This document shows positions 51,524-60,470 of a stretch of DNA of 64,000 nt, piece after piece. The notes under the pieces were generated by a model that saw nothing but the letters and a program-made list of their open reading frames with translations, was not told the DNA's origin and searched no databases. Both the position numbers and the translations under genes were made by a program. Position 1 is the stretch's first letter, and every line of letters begins with the position of its first letter. Source of the DNA: an uncultured Eubacteriales bacterium (lineage in GTDB: Bacteria > Bacillota > Clostridia > Oscillospirales > Acutalibacteraceae); the NCBI GenBank assembly GCA_934466515.1, contig CAKSLH010000001.1, positions 186,001-250,000 of the forward strand, in the 5' to 3' direction.

Positions 51524-53440
51524 ATGTGTGAAAAAAAGAAATTCTATATTACAACCGCTATTGCTTATACTTCGAGCAAGCCGCATATAGGCAACGCTTA
51601 CGATATCGTTTTAGCGGATATGATTGCCCGTTACAAAAAAATGATGGGCTACGAGGTGTTCTTACAGACCGGCTCAGACGAGCACGGACAGAAGATTGAA
51701 GAAAAGGCAAAGGCCGCAGGAATATCTCCTAAGGAATATGTTGACAATGTTTCTTCAAAAATCAAAGAGGTTTGGGACAGTCTTAACACCGAATATGACA
51801 AGTTTATAAGAACAACCGACGAAGACCATGAAAAAATAGTTCAGAAAATCTTTAAAAAGCTTTATGATAAAGGCGATATCTATAAAGGAACCTACGAGGG
51901 AAAATACTGCGTTCCCTGCGAATCCTTCTTCACCCCTTCTCAGCTTATTGACGGCAAGTGCCCCGACTGCGGCAGAGAGGTTACCGATGCAAAGGAAGAG
52001 GCTTACTTTTTAAGGCTTTCAAAATATCAGGACAGACTGCTTGAATACTACGAGCAAAATCCCGATTTTATAAAGCCCGAATCAAGAAAGAATGAAATGA
52101 TAAACAATTTCTTAAAGCCCGGGCTTTCCGACCTTTGCGTTTCAAGATCAACCTTTAAGTGGGGCGTTCCCGTTTCTTTCGATGATAGGCATGTTATTTA
52201 TGTATGGATTGACGCACTGACAAACTATATAACCGGTATCGGTTATGACCCTGACGGCAGCAGCGAGCAGTTTAAAAAGCTTTGGCCTGCGGATTTACAT
52301 GTAATAGGAAAGGATATCGTCCGTTTCCATACTATTTACTGGCCGATTATTCTTATGGCTCTTGATTTGCCGCTTCCTAAGCAGGTTTTAGGTCATCCTT
52401 GGGTGCTTACCGGCGAGGACAAAATGTCAAAATCTAAGGGTAACATCATTTATGCCGACTACTTAAGCAAGAAATACGGTGCGGACGCAGTCAGATACTA
52501 TCTGCTTTCGGAAATCCCGTTTACTCAAGACGGCGCTATTACCTACGAATCATTTATCACAAAATATAATTCCGACCTTGCAAACACCTTAGGAAATCTT
52601 GTAAACCGAACCGTTGCAATGACCAACAAGTATTTCGGCGGCAAGGTTAAAACAGGAAATATCTCAGAGGAAATAGATAAAGAGCTTATAAGCTTTGCAG
52701 AAGAGACAGTTAAAAAGTATTATGCTTTAATGGACGAATATCATAATTCAGACGCCTGCAACGCGGTAATCAACCTTGCAAAGCGCTGCAACAAATATAT
52801 TGACGAAACAGCCCCGTGGGCGCTCGCAAAGGACGAAGCAAATGCCGACCGACTCGAAACGGTGCTTTACAATCTTCTTGAGTGCATAAGACTTTTAGGA
52901 ATTATGCTTTGCCCGATTATTCCCGATTGCTCAAAGAAAATTGCGGAGCAATTAAATACCTCAGACAAAACGCTTGCTTTCGGAAGTACAAAGGAATTTT
53001 CCGTAGGCACCGCTTCTGCACTTTTTGCAAGGCTTGATACCGAAAAGGAGCTTAAGGAAATTTCCGAAGAGCTTGCAAAGGAAAAGGGAAATAAAAGCGA
53101 AAACACCGTTAAGCTCTCAGAAATTTCAATTGAGGATTTCGCAAAGGTTGAGCTTAAAACAGCTTTAGTCAAGGCCTGCGAGCCGATTAAAAAAGCCAAA
53201 AAGCTTTTAAAGCTCACTCTTGACGACGGCTCCGGCATTGACCGTACCGTGGTCTCGGGAATTGCCGAGCATTATTCTCCGGAAGACTTAATCGGTCATA
53301 CCGTTATAGTAGTAACAAACCTTAAGCCCGCGAAGCTTTGCGGAGTAGAGTCAAACGGAATGATTCTTGCAGCAGACAGCGAGGGTAAAATTAAGGTTAT
53401 TTTTGCCGACGGAATCAAGGCGGGCTCAAAGGTAAGATAA
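51524..53440 (+). CDS. metG: Methionyl-tRNA synthetase
   Basis: 638 residues. Class I motifs KPHIGNAYD (HIGH-like) and KMSKSKGN, a zinc knuckle with CVPC and CPDC, the anticodon domain, and a C-terminal Trbp111-like tRNA-binding domain (DFAKVELKTALVKACEPI). It charges tRNA-Met. AGGAG precedes the ATG. tatD follows one base after its stop. Confidence 0.97.
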   Translation: MCEKKKFYITTAIAYTSSKPHIGNAYDIVLADMIARYKKMMGYEVFLQTGSDEHGQKIEEKAKAAGISPKEYVDNVSSKIKEVWDSLNTEYDKFIRTTDEDHEKIVQKIFKKLYDKGDIYKGTYEGKYCVPCESFFTPSQLIDGKCPDCGREVTDAKEEAYFLRLSKYQDRLLEYYEQNPDFIKPESRKNEMINNFLKPGLSDLCVSRSTFKWGVPVSFDDRHVIYVWIDALTNYITGIGYDPDGSSEQFKKLWPADLHVIGKDIVRFHTIYWPIILMALDLPLPKQVLGHPWVLTGEDKMSKSKGNIIYADYLSKKYGADAVRYYLLSEIPFTQDGAITYESFITKYNSDLANTLGNLVNRTVAMTNKYFGGKVKTGNISEEIDKELISFAEETVKKYYALMDEYHNSDACNAVINLAKRCNKYIDETAPWALAKDEANADRLETVLYNLLECIRLLGIMLCPIIPDCSKKIAEQLNTSDKTLAFGSTKEFSVGTASALFARLDTEKELKEISEELAKEKGNKSENTVKLSEISIEDFAKVELKTALVKACEPIKKAKKLLKLTLDDGSGIDRTVVSGIAEHYSPEDLIGHTVIVVTNLKPAKLCGVESNGMILAADSEGKIKVIFADGIKAGSKVR

Positions 53441-53441
53441 A

Positions 53442-54194
53442 ATGGCAAAAATTTTCGATACCCATTCTCATTATGACGATATAAAATTCGATGAGGTGCG
53501 AGACGAATTATTATCTTCGCTTGAAAGCAGAAATGTCGGAAAAGTGATTACCTGCGGAGTAGACATGCCCTCTTCCCTGCGCTCAAAAAAGCTTGCCGAA
53601 AAATATGACTACATTTATTTTGCGGCAGGAATTCACCCCGAAAATATGGACGAAGTTTGCTGCACCGATTTTATAAAGGAAATGTCAGGGCATGAAAAAT
53701 GCGTTGCCGTAGGCGAAATAGGACTTGACTACTATTTTGACCCGTCATCCGCCGAAAAACAAAAGCAGGTTTTTGAAAAACAGCTTATTCTTTCAAAGGA
53801 ACTTAATTTACCGGTAATCGTTCATGACAGGGACGCCCATGCGGACACCTTAGAGCTTCTTAAAAAGCATAGACCTAAGGGTGTAGTTCATTGCTTTTCG
53901 GGAAGCCCCGAAACGGCAAAAGAAATCGTGAGCCTTGGAATGTATATCGGAATAGGCGGTGTAATAACCTTTAAAAATGCCAAAAGACTTCCTGAGGTCG
54001 CAAAAGAACTTCCTCTTGACAGGCTTTTGCTTGAAACCGACTGTCCCTATCTTGCCCCTGAGCCGTTTCGCGGAAAGCTTTGCAATTCAGCAATGATTGA
54101 GTACACCGCGAAAAGGTTAGCCGAAATAAGAAATATCTCCTATGAAGAGGTTCTTGAAGCCACCTTCGAAAACGCTGTGAATTTATTTTTTTAA
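53442..54194 (+). CDS. tatD: TatD family metal-dependent DNase
   Basis: 250 residues. Metal-binding motifs FDTHSHYDD, EIGLDYYFD, VIVHDRDAH and LLLETDCPYLAPEPFRG are present. The metG-tatD pairing is common in Firmicutes. A CGCTTTCAAA/TTTGAAAGCG hairpin (54208-54240) follows the stop. Confidence 0.93.
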   Translation: MAKIFDTHSHYDDIKFDEVRDELLSSLESRNVGKVITCGVDMPSSLRSKKLAEKYDYIYFAAGIHPENMDEVCCTDFIKEMSGHEKCVAVGEIGLDYYFDPSSAEKQKQVFEKQLILSKELNLPVIVHDRDAHADTLELLKKHRPKGVVHCFSGSPETAKEIVSLGMYIGIGGVITFKNAKRLPEVAKELPLDRLLLETDCPYLAPEPFRGKLCNSAMIEYTAKRLAEIRNISYEEVLEATFENAVNLFF

Positions 54195-54252
54195 TTTTAG
54201 AATATTTCGCTTTCAAATACCAATAATACTTTTGAAAGCGGGGTGATTTTCA

Positions 54253-54342
54253 ATGGAAAACAACAAGAACAAGAAAGAACAGTCTTCTAAGTCCAAGAAA
54301 AATCAGAACAGCCAGAACAAGAGCAAGCAGAACGACAGATAA
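54253..54342 (+). CDS. 29-residue basic Asn/Lys/Gln/Ser-rich peptide
   Basis: ATG at 54253 to TAA at 54340-54342, preceded 8 bases upstream by GGGGTGA. The composition is extreme: nearly all residues are Asn, Lys, Gln, Ser or Glu (starts MENNKNKKEQ). It is bounded by a hairpin just upstream and a strong terminator just downstream, which supports a real short transcript. I do not recognise a family; small spore-associated or nucleic-acid-binding peptides have similar composition, but that is only a guess. Confidence 0.6.
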   Translation: MENNKNKKEQSSKSKKNQNSQNKSKQNDR

Positions 54343-54363
54343 TTGCTATACTCTTTTCGCTAT

Positions 54364-54404
54364 AAATCTGCTTAGGTTTTAAAAAAACCTAAGCAGATTT
54401 TTTT
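54364..54404 (+). terminator. Rho-independent terminator
   Basis: AAATCTGCTTAGGTTT pairs with AAACCTAAGCAGATTT, followed by a T run. It ends the metG-tatD-peptide transcript. Confidence 0.93.
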
Positions 54405-54508
54405 ATGATAAAAATCGAGAAAAAACAAGCAAATCAGAGAAAATAAGAGCATTTTAAACCTTATCTGATATTTTGCAATATTTTTTTCGAATTTAACGCA
54501 AATTTTTC

Positions 54509-54537
54509 TTGACATTACACGGTTTTTGAGTTATATT
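54509..54537 (+). promoter_or_regulatory. Promoter of the pot operon
   Basis: TTGACA (54509-54514), 17-base spacer, TATATT (54532-54537). Transcription would start near 54545. The stretch 54405-54508 is AT-rich with no gene seen. Confidence 0.82.
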
Positions 54538-54544
54538 CATAAAT

Positions 54545-54781
54545 TGTTAGGATTTTATATTCTGACGCTTTTTTCGCATCTGTGTAGTTATAAAGCCGGA
54601 TTTTTCCGGTGCGCGGATAATGGAGCAATGCCGTAGCAATTATTTGCTGCGAAAAACCCTTTGTTCAGGGCATTGCAGGGCGTATCCGCGGGCATCACAG
54701 GGTAAACGTAAATTTTACTACTGTTCGGGCAATTTTATAAATTGCCTATGCTTCGTGCGTGAACAAAGGGGGATGCAAAAA
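54545..54781 (+). promoter_or_regulatory. Long structured leader of potABCD (candidate cis-regulatory RNA)
   Basis: About 237 bases between promoter and potA with nested pairings: CGCGGATA (54612-54619) with TATCCGCG (54683-54690); inside it GCAATGCC (54625-54632) with GGCATTGC (54669-54676); inside that a 7-bp hairpin (54633-54639 with 54644-54650). CCCT/AGGG (54657-54670) competes with the second helix. A separate 8-bp hairpin GGCAATTT/AAATTGCC (54728-54746) lies nearer the gene. The perfect nesting of unrelated helices argues for a functional RNA. I match it to no known riboswitch. Confidence 0.6.
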
Positions 54782-55906
54782 ATGGAAAAACAGAATATCA
54801 TTGACCTTAAGGATATTCACGTAACCTTTGACGGCGAGCAGGTGCTTGACGGGCTGGACCTTTCTATTAAAGACAAGGAATTTATCACTCTTTTAGGACC
54901 CTCCGGCTGCGGCAAAACCACCACTCTGCGGATTATCGCAGGATTTCTCGAGCCGGACGAAGGCGAGCTTATTTTCGAAGGTCGCGACATCAGCGGTGTT
55001 CCGGCATATAAACGGCAGGTGAACACCATTTTTCAGCGCTATGCGCTTTTTCCTCATCTGAATGTATATGACAATATCGCATTCGGAATGCGTATCAAAA
55101 AAATCAGTGAGGATGAAATCAAAAAAAGCGTTAAAGAAATGCTTAGCCTTGTAAATTTAGAGGGCTTTGAAAAGCGCAGAATCAATACCCTTTCGGGCGG
55201 TCAGCAGCAAAGAGTCGCAATAGCGCGCGCAATAGCTAACAAGCCGAAGGTTCTTCTTCTTGATGAGCCGCTCGCGGCGCTTGACTTAAAGCTCAGAAAG
55301 GATATGCAGAAGGAATTAAGAAATATTCAGCGCCAACTCGGGATTACCTTTATTTTCGTAACCCATGATCAGGAGGAGGCATTAACGCTTTCCGACAGGG
55401 TTGTTGTAATGGATAAGGGAAAAATCCAGCAGGTCGGAACTCCTCAGGATATTTATAATGAACCGCAGAATGCGTTTGTAGCGGATTTTATCGGCGAGTC
55501 GAATATTCTTGACGGTGTAATGCTAAAAGACTTCTCGGTCAATTTCTCGGGACAGACATTTGTCTGCCTTGATAAAGGCTTTGAGGAAAATGAGCCTATC
55601 GACGCGGTTGTAAGACCCGAAGATGTCGATATTGTTGAAAAATCCAAGGGCATGCTTACAGGAACCGTCACATCGGTCGATTTCTTAGGTGTGCATTATG
55701 AAATAATAGTAGATATAGGCGGTTTTAAATGGATGATTCAGACTACCGATGAACATAAGGTAGGAGAAGAAGTCGGTCTTTATATTGAGCCCGACGCAAT
55801 TCATATAATGAAAAAATCCGAATATTCCGGACTCTACGGCGATTACAGCTCTTACAGCGAAGAGATGGACCATCTCTCTGATGTTCAGGCCGAAGAGGAG
55901 GAATGA
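54782..55906 (+). CDS. potA: Spermidine/putrescine ABC transporter ATP-binding protein PotA
   Basis: 374 residues. Walker A GPSGCGKTTT, signature LSGGQQQRVAIARA, Walker B VLLLDEPLAALD and H-loop VTHDQEEA, followed by a C-terminal TOBE domain. The ATG at 54782 is chosen because AAAGGGGG lies 9 bases upstream and the preceding in-frame stretch belongs to the structured leader. It powers polyamine uptake with PotBCD. Confidence 0.94.
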   Translation: MEKQNIIDLKDIHVTFDGEQVLDGLDLSIKDKEFITLLGPSGCGKTTTLRIIAGFLEPDEGELIFEGRDISGVPAYKRQVNTIFQRYALFPHLNVYDNIAFGMRIKKISEDEIKKSVKEMLSLVNLEGFEKRRINTLSGGQQQRVAIARAIANKPKVLLLDEPLAALDLKLRKDMQKELRNIQRQLGITFIFVTHDQEEALTLSDRVVVMDKGKIQQVGTPQDIYNEPQNAFVADFIGESNILDGVMLKDFSVNFSGQTFVCLDKGFEENEPIDAVVRPEDVDIVEKSKGMLTGTVTSVDFLGVHYEIIVDIGGFKWMIQTTDEHKVGEEVGLYIEPDAIHIMKKSEYSGLYGDYSSYSEEMDHLSDVQAEEEE

Positions 55907-55910
55907 GGAA

Positions 55911-56738
55911 GTGAACAAAAAATCTTTCGGCTCAAGGCTTGTAGCCGCGCCCTATCTTGTATGGGCGGCGATTTTCATTATCGTTCCGCTTTTTATAATG
56001 GTCTATTTTGCGCTGACAAATGACGCAGGAGTTTTCACTCTCGAAAACATAACCTCAATCGGCAAATACAAAAAAGCCTTTTTGATTTCGATTGTTTATG
56101 CTCTTATTGCAACCGTTATCACTCTTGTTCTTGCCTATCCGATGTCATATTTTATGACACGGATGAAGATAAGCTCGCAGAGAATGATAATGCTTATTGT
56201 AATGCTTCCGATGTGGATGAACTTTCTTATCCGCACCTATTCTTGGATTACAATTCTTGCAAATAAAGGTTTAATAAACACATTTTTAACTAAGCTGGGT
56301 CTTACACCACTAAAGCTTATCAATACCCCCGGGGCAGTTATACTCGGTATGGTATATGATTTTATTCCTTATATGATACTGCCGATTTATACCGTAATGT
56401 CAAAAATCGACAATTCCCTGCTTGAAGCCTCGGAGGACCTCGGAGCAAACGGACTTTTAAGACTTAAAAAGGTTATCTTTCCGCTTTCTCTTCCCGGGGT
56501 AATTTCAGGTATAACCATGGTATTTGTTCCGTCGGTAAGCACATTCTATATTTCGCAAAAACTCGGCGGAAATAAAACTCTGCTTATCGGAGACGCTATA
56601 GAATACCTTTTCGGAGCAGGTCCCGAATACTATAATGTTGCTTCGGCGCTTTCGCTCGTTTTAATGGTTATGATCTTAATCTGCCTTGCGGTTATGAACC
56701 GCTTTTCGGACGATGAAGAAGGGAGCGTGACGGTATGA
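55911..56738 (+). CDS. potB: Spermidine/putrescine ABC transporter permease PotB
   Basis: 275 residues, six membrane spans, and the binding-protein-dependent permease loop EASEDLGANGLLRLKKVIFP. The start is probably GTG at 55911, with GGAGG in the last codons of potA. It overlaps potC by four bases. Confidence 0.92.
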   Translation: MNKKSFGSRLVAAPYLVWAAIFIIVPLFIMVYFALTNDAGVFTLENITSIGKYKKAFLISIVYALIATVITLVLAYPMSYFMTRMKISSQRMIMLIVMLPMWMNFLIRTYSWITILANKGLINTFLTKLGLTPLKLINTPGAVILGMVYDFIPYMILPIYTVMSKIDNSLLEASEDLGANGLLRLKKVIFPLSLPGVISGITMVFVPSVSTFYISQKLGGNKTLLIGDAIEYLFGAGPEYYNVASALSLVLMVMILICLAVMNRFSDDEEGSVTV

Positions 56739-57544
56739 AGGCTCTCTCTAAGATTTATATAGGACTTATAATTTTCTTCCTTTATGCGCCGGTTGCGGTG
56801 ATGATCTTCTTCTCGTTCAATTCGGGAAACAGCGTATGGGTTTTCGAAAGCTTTTCGCTTGCTCCTTACGCAAGCTTGATTTTTAACCGCTCTATGCTCA
56901 CCGCCCTTGAGCATACCCTTATAGTTGCGGTCCTTTCGGCGGTTATTTCCACGGTTTTAGGCACCGCGGCAGCAGTCGGCATAACAGCGCTTAAGAAAAA
57001 GTTTTCTAAAAATGCGGTTATGACCATTACAAATATTCCTATGATGAATGCCGATATCGTTACGGGTGTTTCGCTTATGCTGTTATTCGTATTCATCGGA
57101 AAGCTGTTCGGTCTTTCGGAATCCTTAGGTTTTATAACGGTTCTTATCGCTCACATAACATTTAACTTACCTTATGTTATTTTATCTGTTATGCCGCGGC
57201 TTAATCAGACTGACAAAAATCTTCATGAAGCCGCATTAGACTTGGGTTGCACGCCTGTTCAGGCTTTTTTCAAGGTAATTATCCCCTCAATTTCAAACGG
57301 GATTTTTACAGGCTTTATCATGGCATTCACCCTGTCACTTGACGATTTTGTAATCAGCTATTTTACATGCGGACATTATCAGACTCTGCCGATTGTAATT
57401 TACAATATGACAAAGAAAACCGTAGGCCCCGATGTCTATGCGCTTTCAACTCTTGTATTTTTAAGCGTTTTTGTACTTTTGGTACTTTATAATGCCTTAC
57501 AGTCAAAAAGCGAGCAAAGGAGGAGCATCGATGAAAAGCTTTAA
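56735..57544 (+). CDS. potC: Spermidine/putrescine ABC transporter permease PotC
   Basis: 269 residues with six spans and the permease loop EAALDLGCTPVQAFFKVIIP. It is coupled to potB by a four-base overlap, and its end overlaps the beginning of potD. Confidence 0.93.
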   Translation: MKALSKIYIGLIIFFLYAPVAVMIFFSFNSGNSVWVFESFSLAPYASLIFNRSMLTALEHTLIVAVLSAVISTVLGTAAAVGITALKKKFSKNAVMTITNIPMMNADIVTGVSLMLLFVFIGKLFGLSESLGFITVLIAHITFNLPYVILSVMPRLNQTDKNLHEAALDLGCTPVQAFFKVIIPSISNGIFTGFIMAFTLSLDDFVISYFTCGHYQTLPIVIYNMTKKTVGPDVYALSTLVFLSVFVLLVLYNALQSKSEQRRSIDEKL

Positions 57545-58640
57545 AAAAATCCTCTGTGCTGCTCTTTGTGCTTCGATTATATGCCTTTCTTTTGCAGGCT
57601 GCGGATATGAATATGCCGAGCTTGACCTTAAAGGAACCTATACAAAGGAGCTTGCGGGAACGGAACTAAATGTTTACAACTGGGGCGAATACATCTCCGA
57701 CGGGTCTGACGGCAGCGTAGATGTCAACCGTGAATTTGAAAAGCTGACAGGTATAAAGGTTAATTACTCAACCTTCGAAAGCAATGAAACAATGTATTCC
57801 CAGCTTAAAAACGGCGGTGTTTCCTATGATATAATTATTCCGTCCGATTATATGATAGAGCGACTTAAAAACGAAAATATGCTCACAAAATTCGATGTGA
57901 GCAAGCTCTCTAACTATAAATATATTAAAGACGATTATAAAGGTCTGTTTTACGATAAAAATAACGAATATTCGGTTACCTTTAATGTCGGAATGGTCGG
58001 AGTTATTTATAACAAGGCGCTTATAGGCGAGCCTGAGCATTCATGGAAGGCTCTTTGGGATAAAAAATATCAGGATATGTCGCTTAATTTTTCAAATCCC
58101 CGTGACGGATTTATGACAGCCCAAATGATATTGGGTCAAGATCTCAATTCGACAAACAAAGCCGATTGGGACAAGGCGGCAAACCTGCTGAAAAAAGGAA
58201 AAAGCGTTTTGCAGTCCTATGTTATGGACGAGATTTACGGCAAAATGGAAACCGGCGAAGCGGCAATCGGTCCTTATTATGCAGGCGATTATCTTACCAT
58301 GCTTGAAAACAACGAGGATTTAGGCTTCTATTACCCTAAAGAGGGTACAAATATATTCGTTGACGCAGTTTGCATTCCGTCAAGCGTTAAGCATTTAGAG
58401 GCGGCTCAGCTTTATATCAATTTTCTTTTAGAGCCTGAAATCGCCCTTGCAAATGCGGAATATATCGGCTATGCCTCCCCTAATTCGGCGGTAATAGAAA
58501 ACGAGGACTACTGCTACTACAAAAATGAAATTCTGTATCCTAAAAAAGAGGATATGCCAAAGGTTCAGTATTATCATGATATTGACCCGAAAATCAGAAG
58601 CTACTACGAAAATCTTTGGATAGATTTAAAGCTTTACTGA
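57531..58640 (+). CDS. potD: Spermidine/putrescine-binding lipoprotein PotD
   Basis: 369 residues. The signal peptide ends in the lipobox SFAGC (Cys24), so it is a lipid-anchored binding protein. ELNVYNWGEYI is the typical start of PotD/PotF-type proteins. The ATG at 57531 has GGAGG upstream and overlaps the potC end. It captures polyamines for PotABC. Confidence 0.94.
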   Translation: MKSFKKILCAALCASIICLSFAGCGYEYAELDLKGTYTKELAGTELNVYNWGEYISDGSDGSVDVNREFEKLTGIKVNYSTFESNETMYSQLKNGGVSYDIIIPSDYMIERLKNENMLTKFDVSKLSNYKYIKDDYKGLFYDKNNEYSVTFNVGMVGVIYNKALIGEPEHSWKALWDKKYQDMSLNFSNPRDGFMTAQMILGQDLNSTNKADWDKAANLLKKGKSVLQSYVMDEIYGKMETGEAAIGPYYAGDYLTMLENNEDLGFYYPKEGTNIFVDAVCIPSSVKHLEAAQLYINFLLEPEIALANAEYIGYASPNSAVIENEDYCYYKNEILYPKKEDMPKVQYYHDIDPKIRSYYENLWIDLKLY

Positions 58641-58645
58641 TTTAT

Positions 58646-58691
58646 AAAAAACCAGCCTTTCGGTCGATTTTAAACCGAAAGGCTGGTTTTA
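58646..58691. terminator. Bidirectional terminator between potD and spoIIID remnant
   Basis: Long near-perfect stem AAAACCAGCCTTTCGGT / ACCGAAAGGCTGGTTTT with A and T flanks. The minus-strand spoIIID stop overlaps its edge. Confidence 0.92.
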
Positions 58692-58829
58692 TGCTTTTGA
58701 ATACTTCCTTTTTGTTGCAAGTCCTCCCCTTATGTGGCGTTCGGATTTGTTTTTTTCGAGAACAGTCTTAACATTGTCAAAAAGACCTCTGTCGATATCT
58801 TTAAGCCGCACCGTAACGTCTTTATGTAC
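58689..58829 (-). pseudogene. spoIIID: C-terminal 46 codons of sporulation regulator SpoIIID, interrupted by the mobile element
   Basis: The minus-strand frame encodes VHKDVTVRLKDIDRG and VLEKNKSERHIRGG, then LATKRKYSKA and stop. This matches the C-terminal half of SpoIIID (B. subtilis: VHKDLTERLPEINPDL, HKSIRHLRGGEATKLKY). The homology stops abruptly at VHKDV, where the recombinase gene begins to overlap, and the N-terminal helix-turn-helix half is absent on this side. SpoIIID is a mother-cell DNA-binding protein needed for sporulation. The missing part is expected at the other end of the element, beyond the window. Confidence 0.85.
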
Positions 58830-58838
58830 GGCTGTTAC
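58813..58838. other. Candidate attachment-site junction (att)
   Basis: An imperfect inverted repeat GTAAC...GTTAC (58813-58817 and 58834-58838) is centred at 58825/58826, exactly where SpoIIID homology ends and the recombinase reading frame overlaps. Serine recombinases cut at a central dinucleotide within such imperfect repeats. The precise core cannot be fixed without the other junction. Confidence 0.4.
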
Positions 58839-60354
58839 AAATACGAACGGTTTCGTCAAGCCCTAACTCTCTAAAGAGTTTGAGGAAGACCTCAACGTTT
58901 CCGTTTCGGTCAACCTCTATTCTGTCTATCACCCGTCTTAGCTGCGCGTTGGTAATTGCCCTTAAATTGCTGATATCCTCAATTTCTTTAAAGGTGTCGG
59001 CGAGTATCATTTGCAGTCGATCGCCTTTGGTCAGGTGCTGTTCCACCATTTTAAGTTCTTCCTGCAGCCTGTTCATCTCCTGCTTGTCCCCGCCGATTTT
59101 CAAGTTCAATTCCTCACGGGTAATAAGGTCGTCGGTATACATATCCATATACTTTTGGCGGTTGCGTTTCAGTTTTTCAATCGCTGTGCGCAGTTCTTTT
59201 TCGTACGCAACATTTTCATCCTTTGCACGGTACACCTTTTGGAATTCGTTTACCACATATTCGGTAACGTTTTTCTTGGATTTTAGTATGTTCGCAAAGT
59301 ACTGCTCAATAACCTCTATTAGTTCATTTTCATCAACCGATACGGCATTAGGGCAACTGTCTGCACCCCTGTTATGCCCTGAGCAAACCCACCTGACATA
59401 GGTGTTTTTGTAAGTACGCACGCTTCTCCTGAACGACCAACCGCAGTCCTTGCATTTTATCAGCGTGGAAAAAAGATGCTGATTGCTGTGCCGCTCTTTA
59501 TCCACCCGAAATTTTTTGCCCCGATCCGATTTAAGCCTTCCTGCCTCGGCAAAGTCCTCGTCACTGATAATGCGAAGGTCGGGGCGGTCCGCCACATACC
59601 ATTCATCCTCATTTTTTAAGGTGCGTTTGCCGGTAAGAAAGTCGGAAACCTCTTCTTTTCCGTTTACGATTTTTCCGGTGTACAGCTCATTTTCAAGAAT
59701 TCGGCAAACCGCATTTTGCGACCACTCGCACCCCCGTTTGGTTTTAATTCCCCGAGCATTCAGCATAGTGGCTATTTTAGCAGCACCGTATCCCTCGTTT
59801 AAATACCATCGGTAAATTCGACGAACCACATCGGCCTCCGCTTTGTTAATTGTCAGATTAAAATAGTCGCCGATCGTTTTATCGTACCCGAACACAATGT
59901 TCGGCACTCTGCCTTTTTCGGCATTTATCTTTTTGCCGAACTTTACACGCTTGGAGGTGTTTGCGCTTTCCTCCTGCGCTAACGCACCGAACACGGTAAG
60001 CACAAATTCGCTGTTGCCCATACTTGTCATATTTGCCGTTAAAAACTGAGTTTCTATGCCGAGAGCTTTTAATTTTCTTATGTTCTGTAGCAGGTCAACG
60101 GTATTCCTCGCAAAGCGCGAAATATCTTTTACAACCACCATATCGAACAGTCCGCTTTCGGCATCCGTCATCATTTTAAGAAATTGCTTTCGGTTTCTAA
60201 TTTTTGTTCCCGATATTCCCTCGTCGGCATACAGCTTTACAAGCCTGTCCCCAGAACGGTCGGTGTATTCCTTAAAAAAGTTTTTCTGCGCTTCCAGTGA
60301 ATTTAACTGATCTTCCTTTTCGGTTGATACACGGCAGTAAGCCGCTATTTTCAT
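58822..60354 (-). CDS. Large serine recombinase
   Basis: 510 residues. The N-terminal resolvase domain has the nucleophile in AAYCRVSTEKEDQ, plus YADEGISGT and DISRFARN. A recombinase domain (GAAKIATMLNARGIKTKRG) follows, then a zinc ribbon CKDCGW...CSGHNRGADSC and a long coiled-coil. It is of the SpoIVCA/TndX type that integrates and excises elements. The ATG at 60354 has AAAGGAG upstream. Its stop codon lies inside the spoIIID remnant, so the gene sits at the very end of the element, as recombinase genes do in skin-like elements. Confidence 0.95.
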   Translation of the reverse strand: MKIAAYCRVSTEKEDQLNSLEAQKNFFKEYTDRSGDRLVKLYADEGISGTKIRNRKQFLKMMTDAESGLFDMVVVKDISRFARNTVDLLQNIRKLKALGIETQFLTANMTSMGNSEFVLTVFGALAQEESANTSKRVKFGKKINAEKGRVPNIVFGYDKTIGDYFNLTINKAEADVVRRIYRWYLNEGYGAAKIATMLNARGIKTKRGCEWSQNAVCRILENELYTGKIVNGKEEVSDFLTGKRTLKNEDEWYVADRPDLRIISDEDFAEAGRLKSDRGKKFRVDKERHSNQHLFSTLIKCKDCGWSFRRSVRTYKNTYVRWVCSGHNRGADSCPNAVSVDENELIEVIEQYFANILKSKKNVTEYVVNEFQKVYRAKDENVAYEKELRTAIEKLKRNRQKYMDMYTDDLITREELNLKIGGDKQEMNRLQEELKMVEQHLTKGDRLQMILADTFKEIEDISNLRAITNAQLRRVIDRIEVDRNGNVEVFLKLFRELGLDETVRICNSRT

Positions 60355-60443
60355 AAAAATTTCTCCTTTCCTATATTTTGCGACAACACAATACCACAAT
60401 CATTTTCACAAGTCCAGCGAATATGCCGACCTTTTTTATAAAA

Positions 60444-60470
60444 GCCATTCTGCTTTACGCAGAATGGCTC
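60444..60470 (-). terminator. Terminator of the mobilization operon
   Basis: Stem GCCATTCTGC / GCAGAATGGC (60444-60453 with 60459-60468), read on the minus strand and followed by TTTTAT. It overlaps the stop of the 82-residue gene and separates it from the recombinase gene. Confidence 0.82.

Noticed and set aside
54690..54760. c-di-GMP-I (GEMM) riboswitch upstream of potA
   Set aside because: CACAGGGTAAAC resembles one conserved GEMM piece, but the following conserved ACGCAAAGCC segment and second helix are missing.
54620..54781. 54-residue N-terminal extension of PotA
   Set aside because: The stretch is the structured leader, has Cys-rich odd composition, and a strong ribosome site lies at the conserved start 54782.
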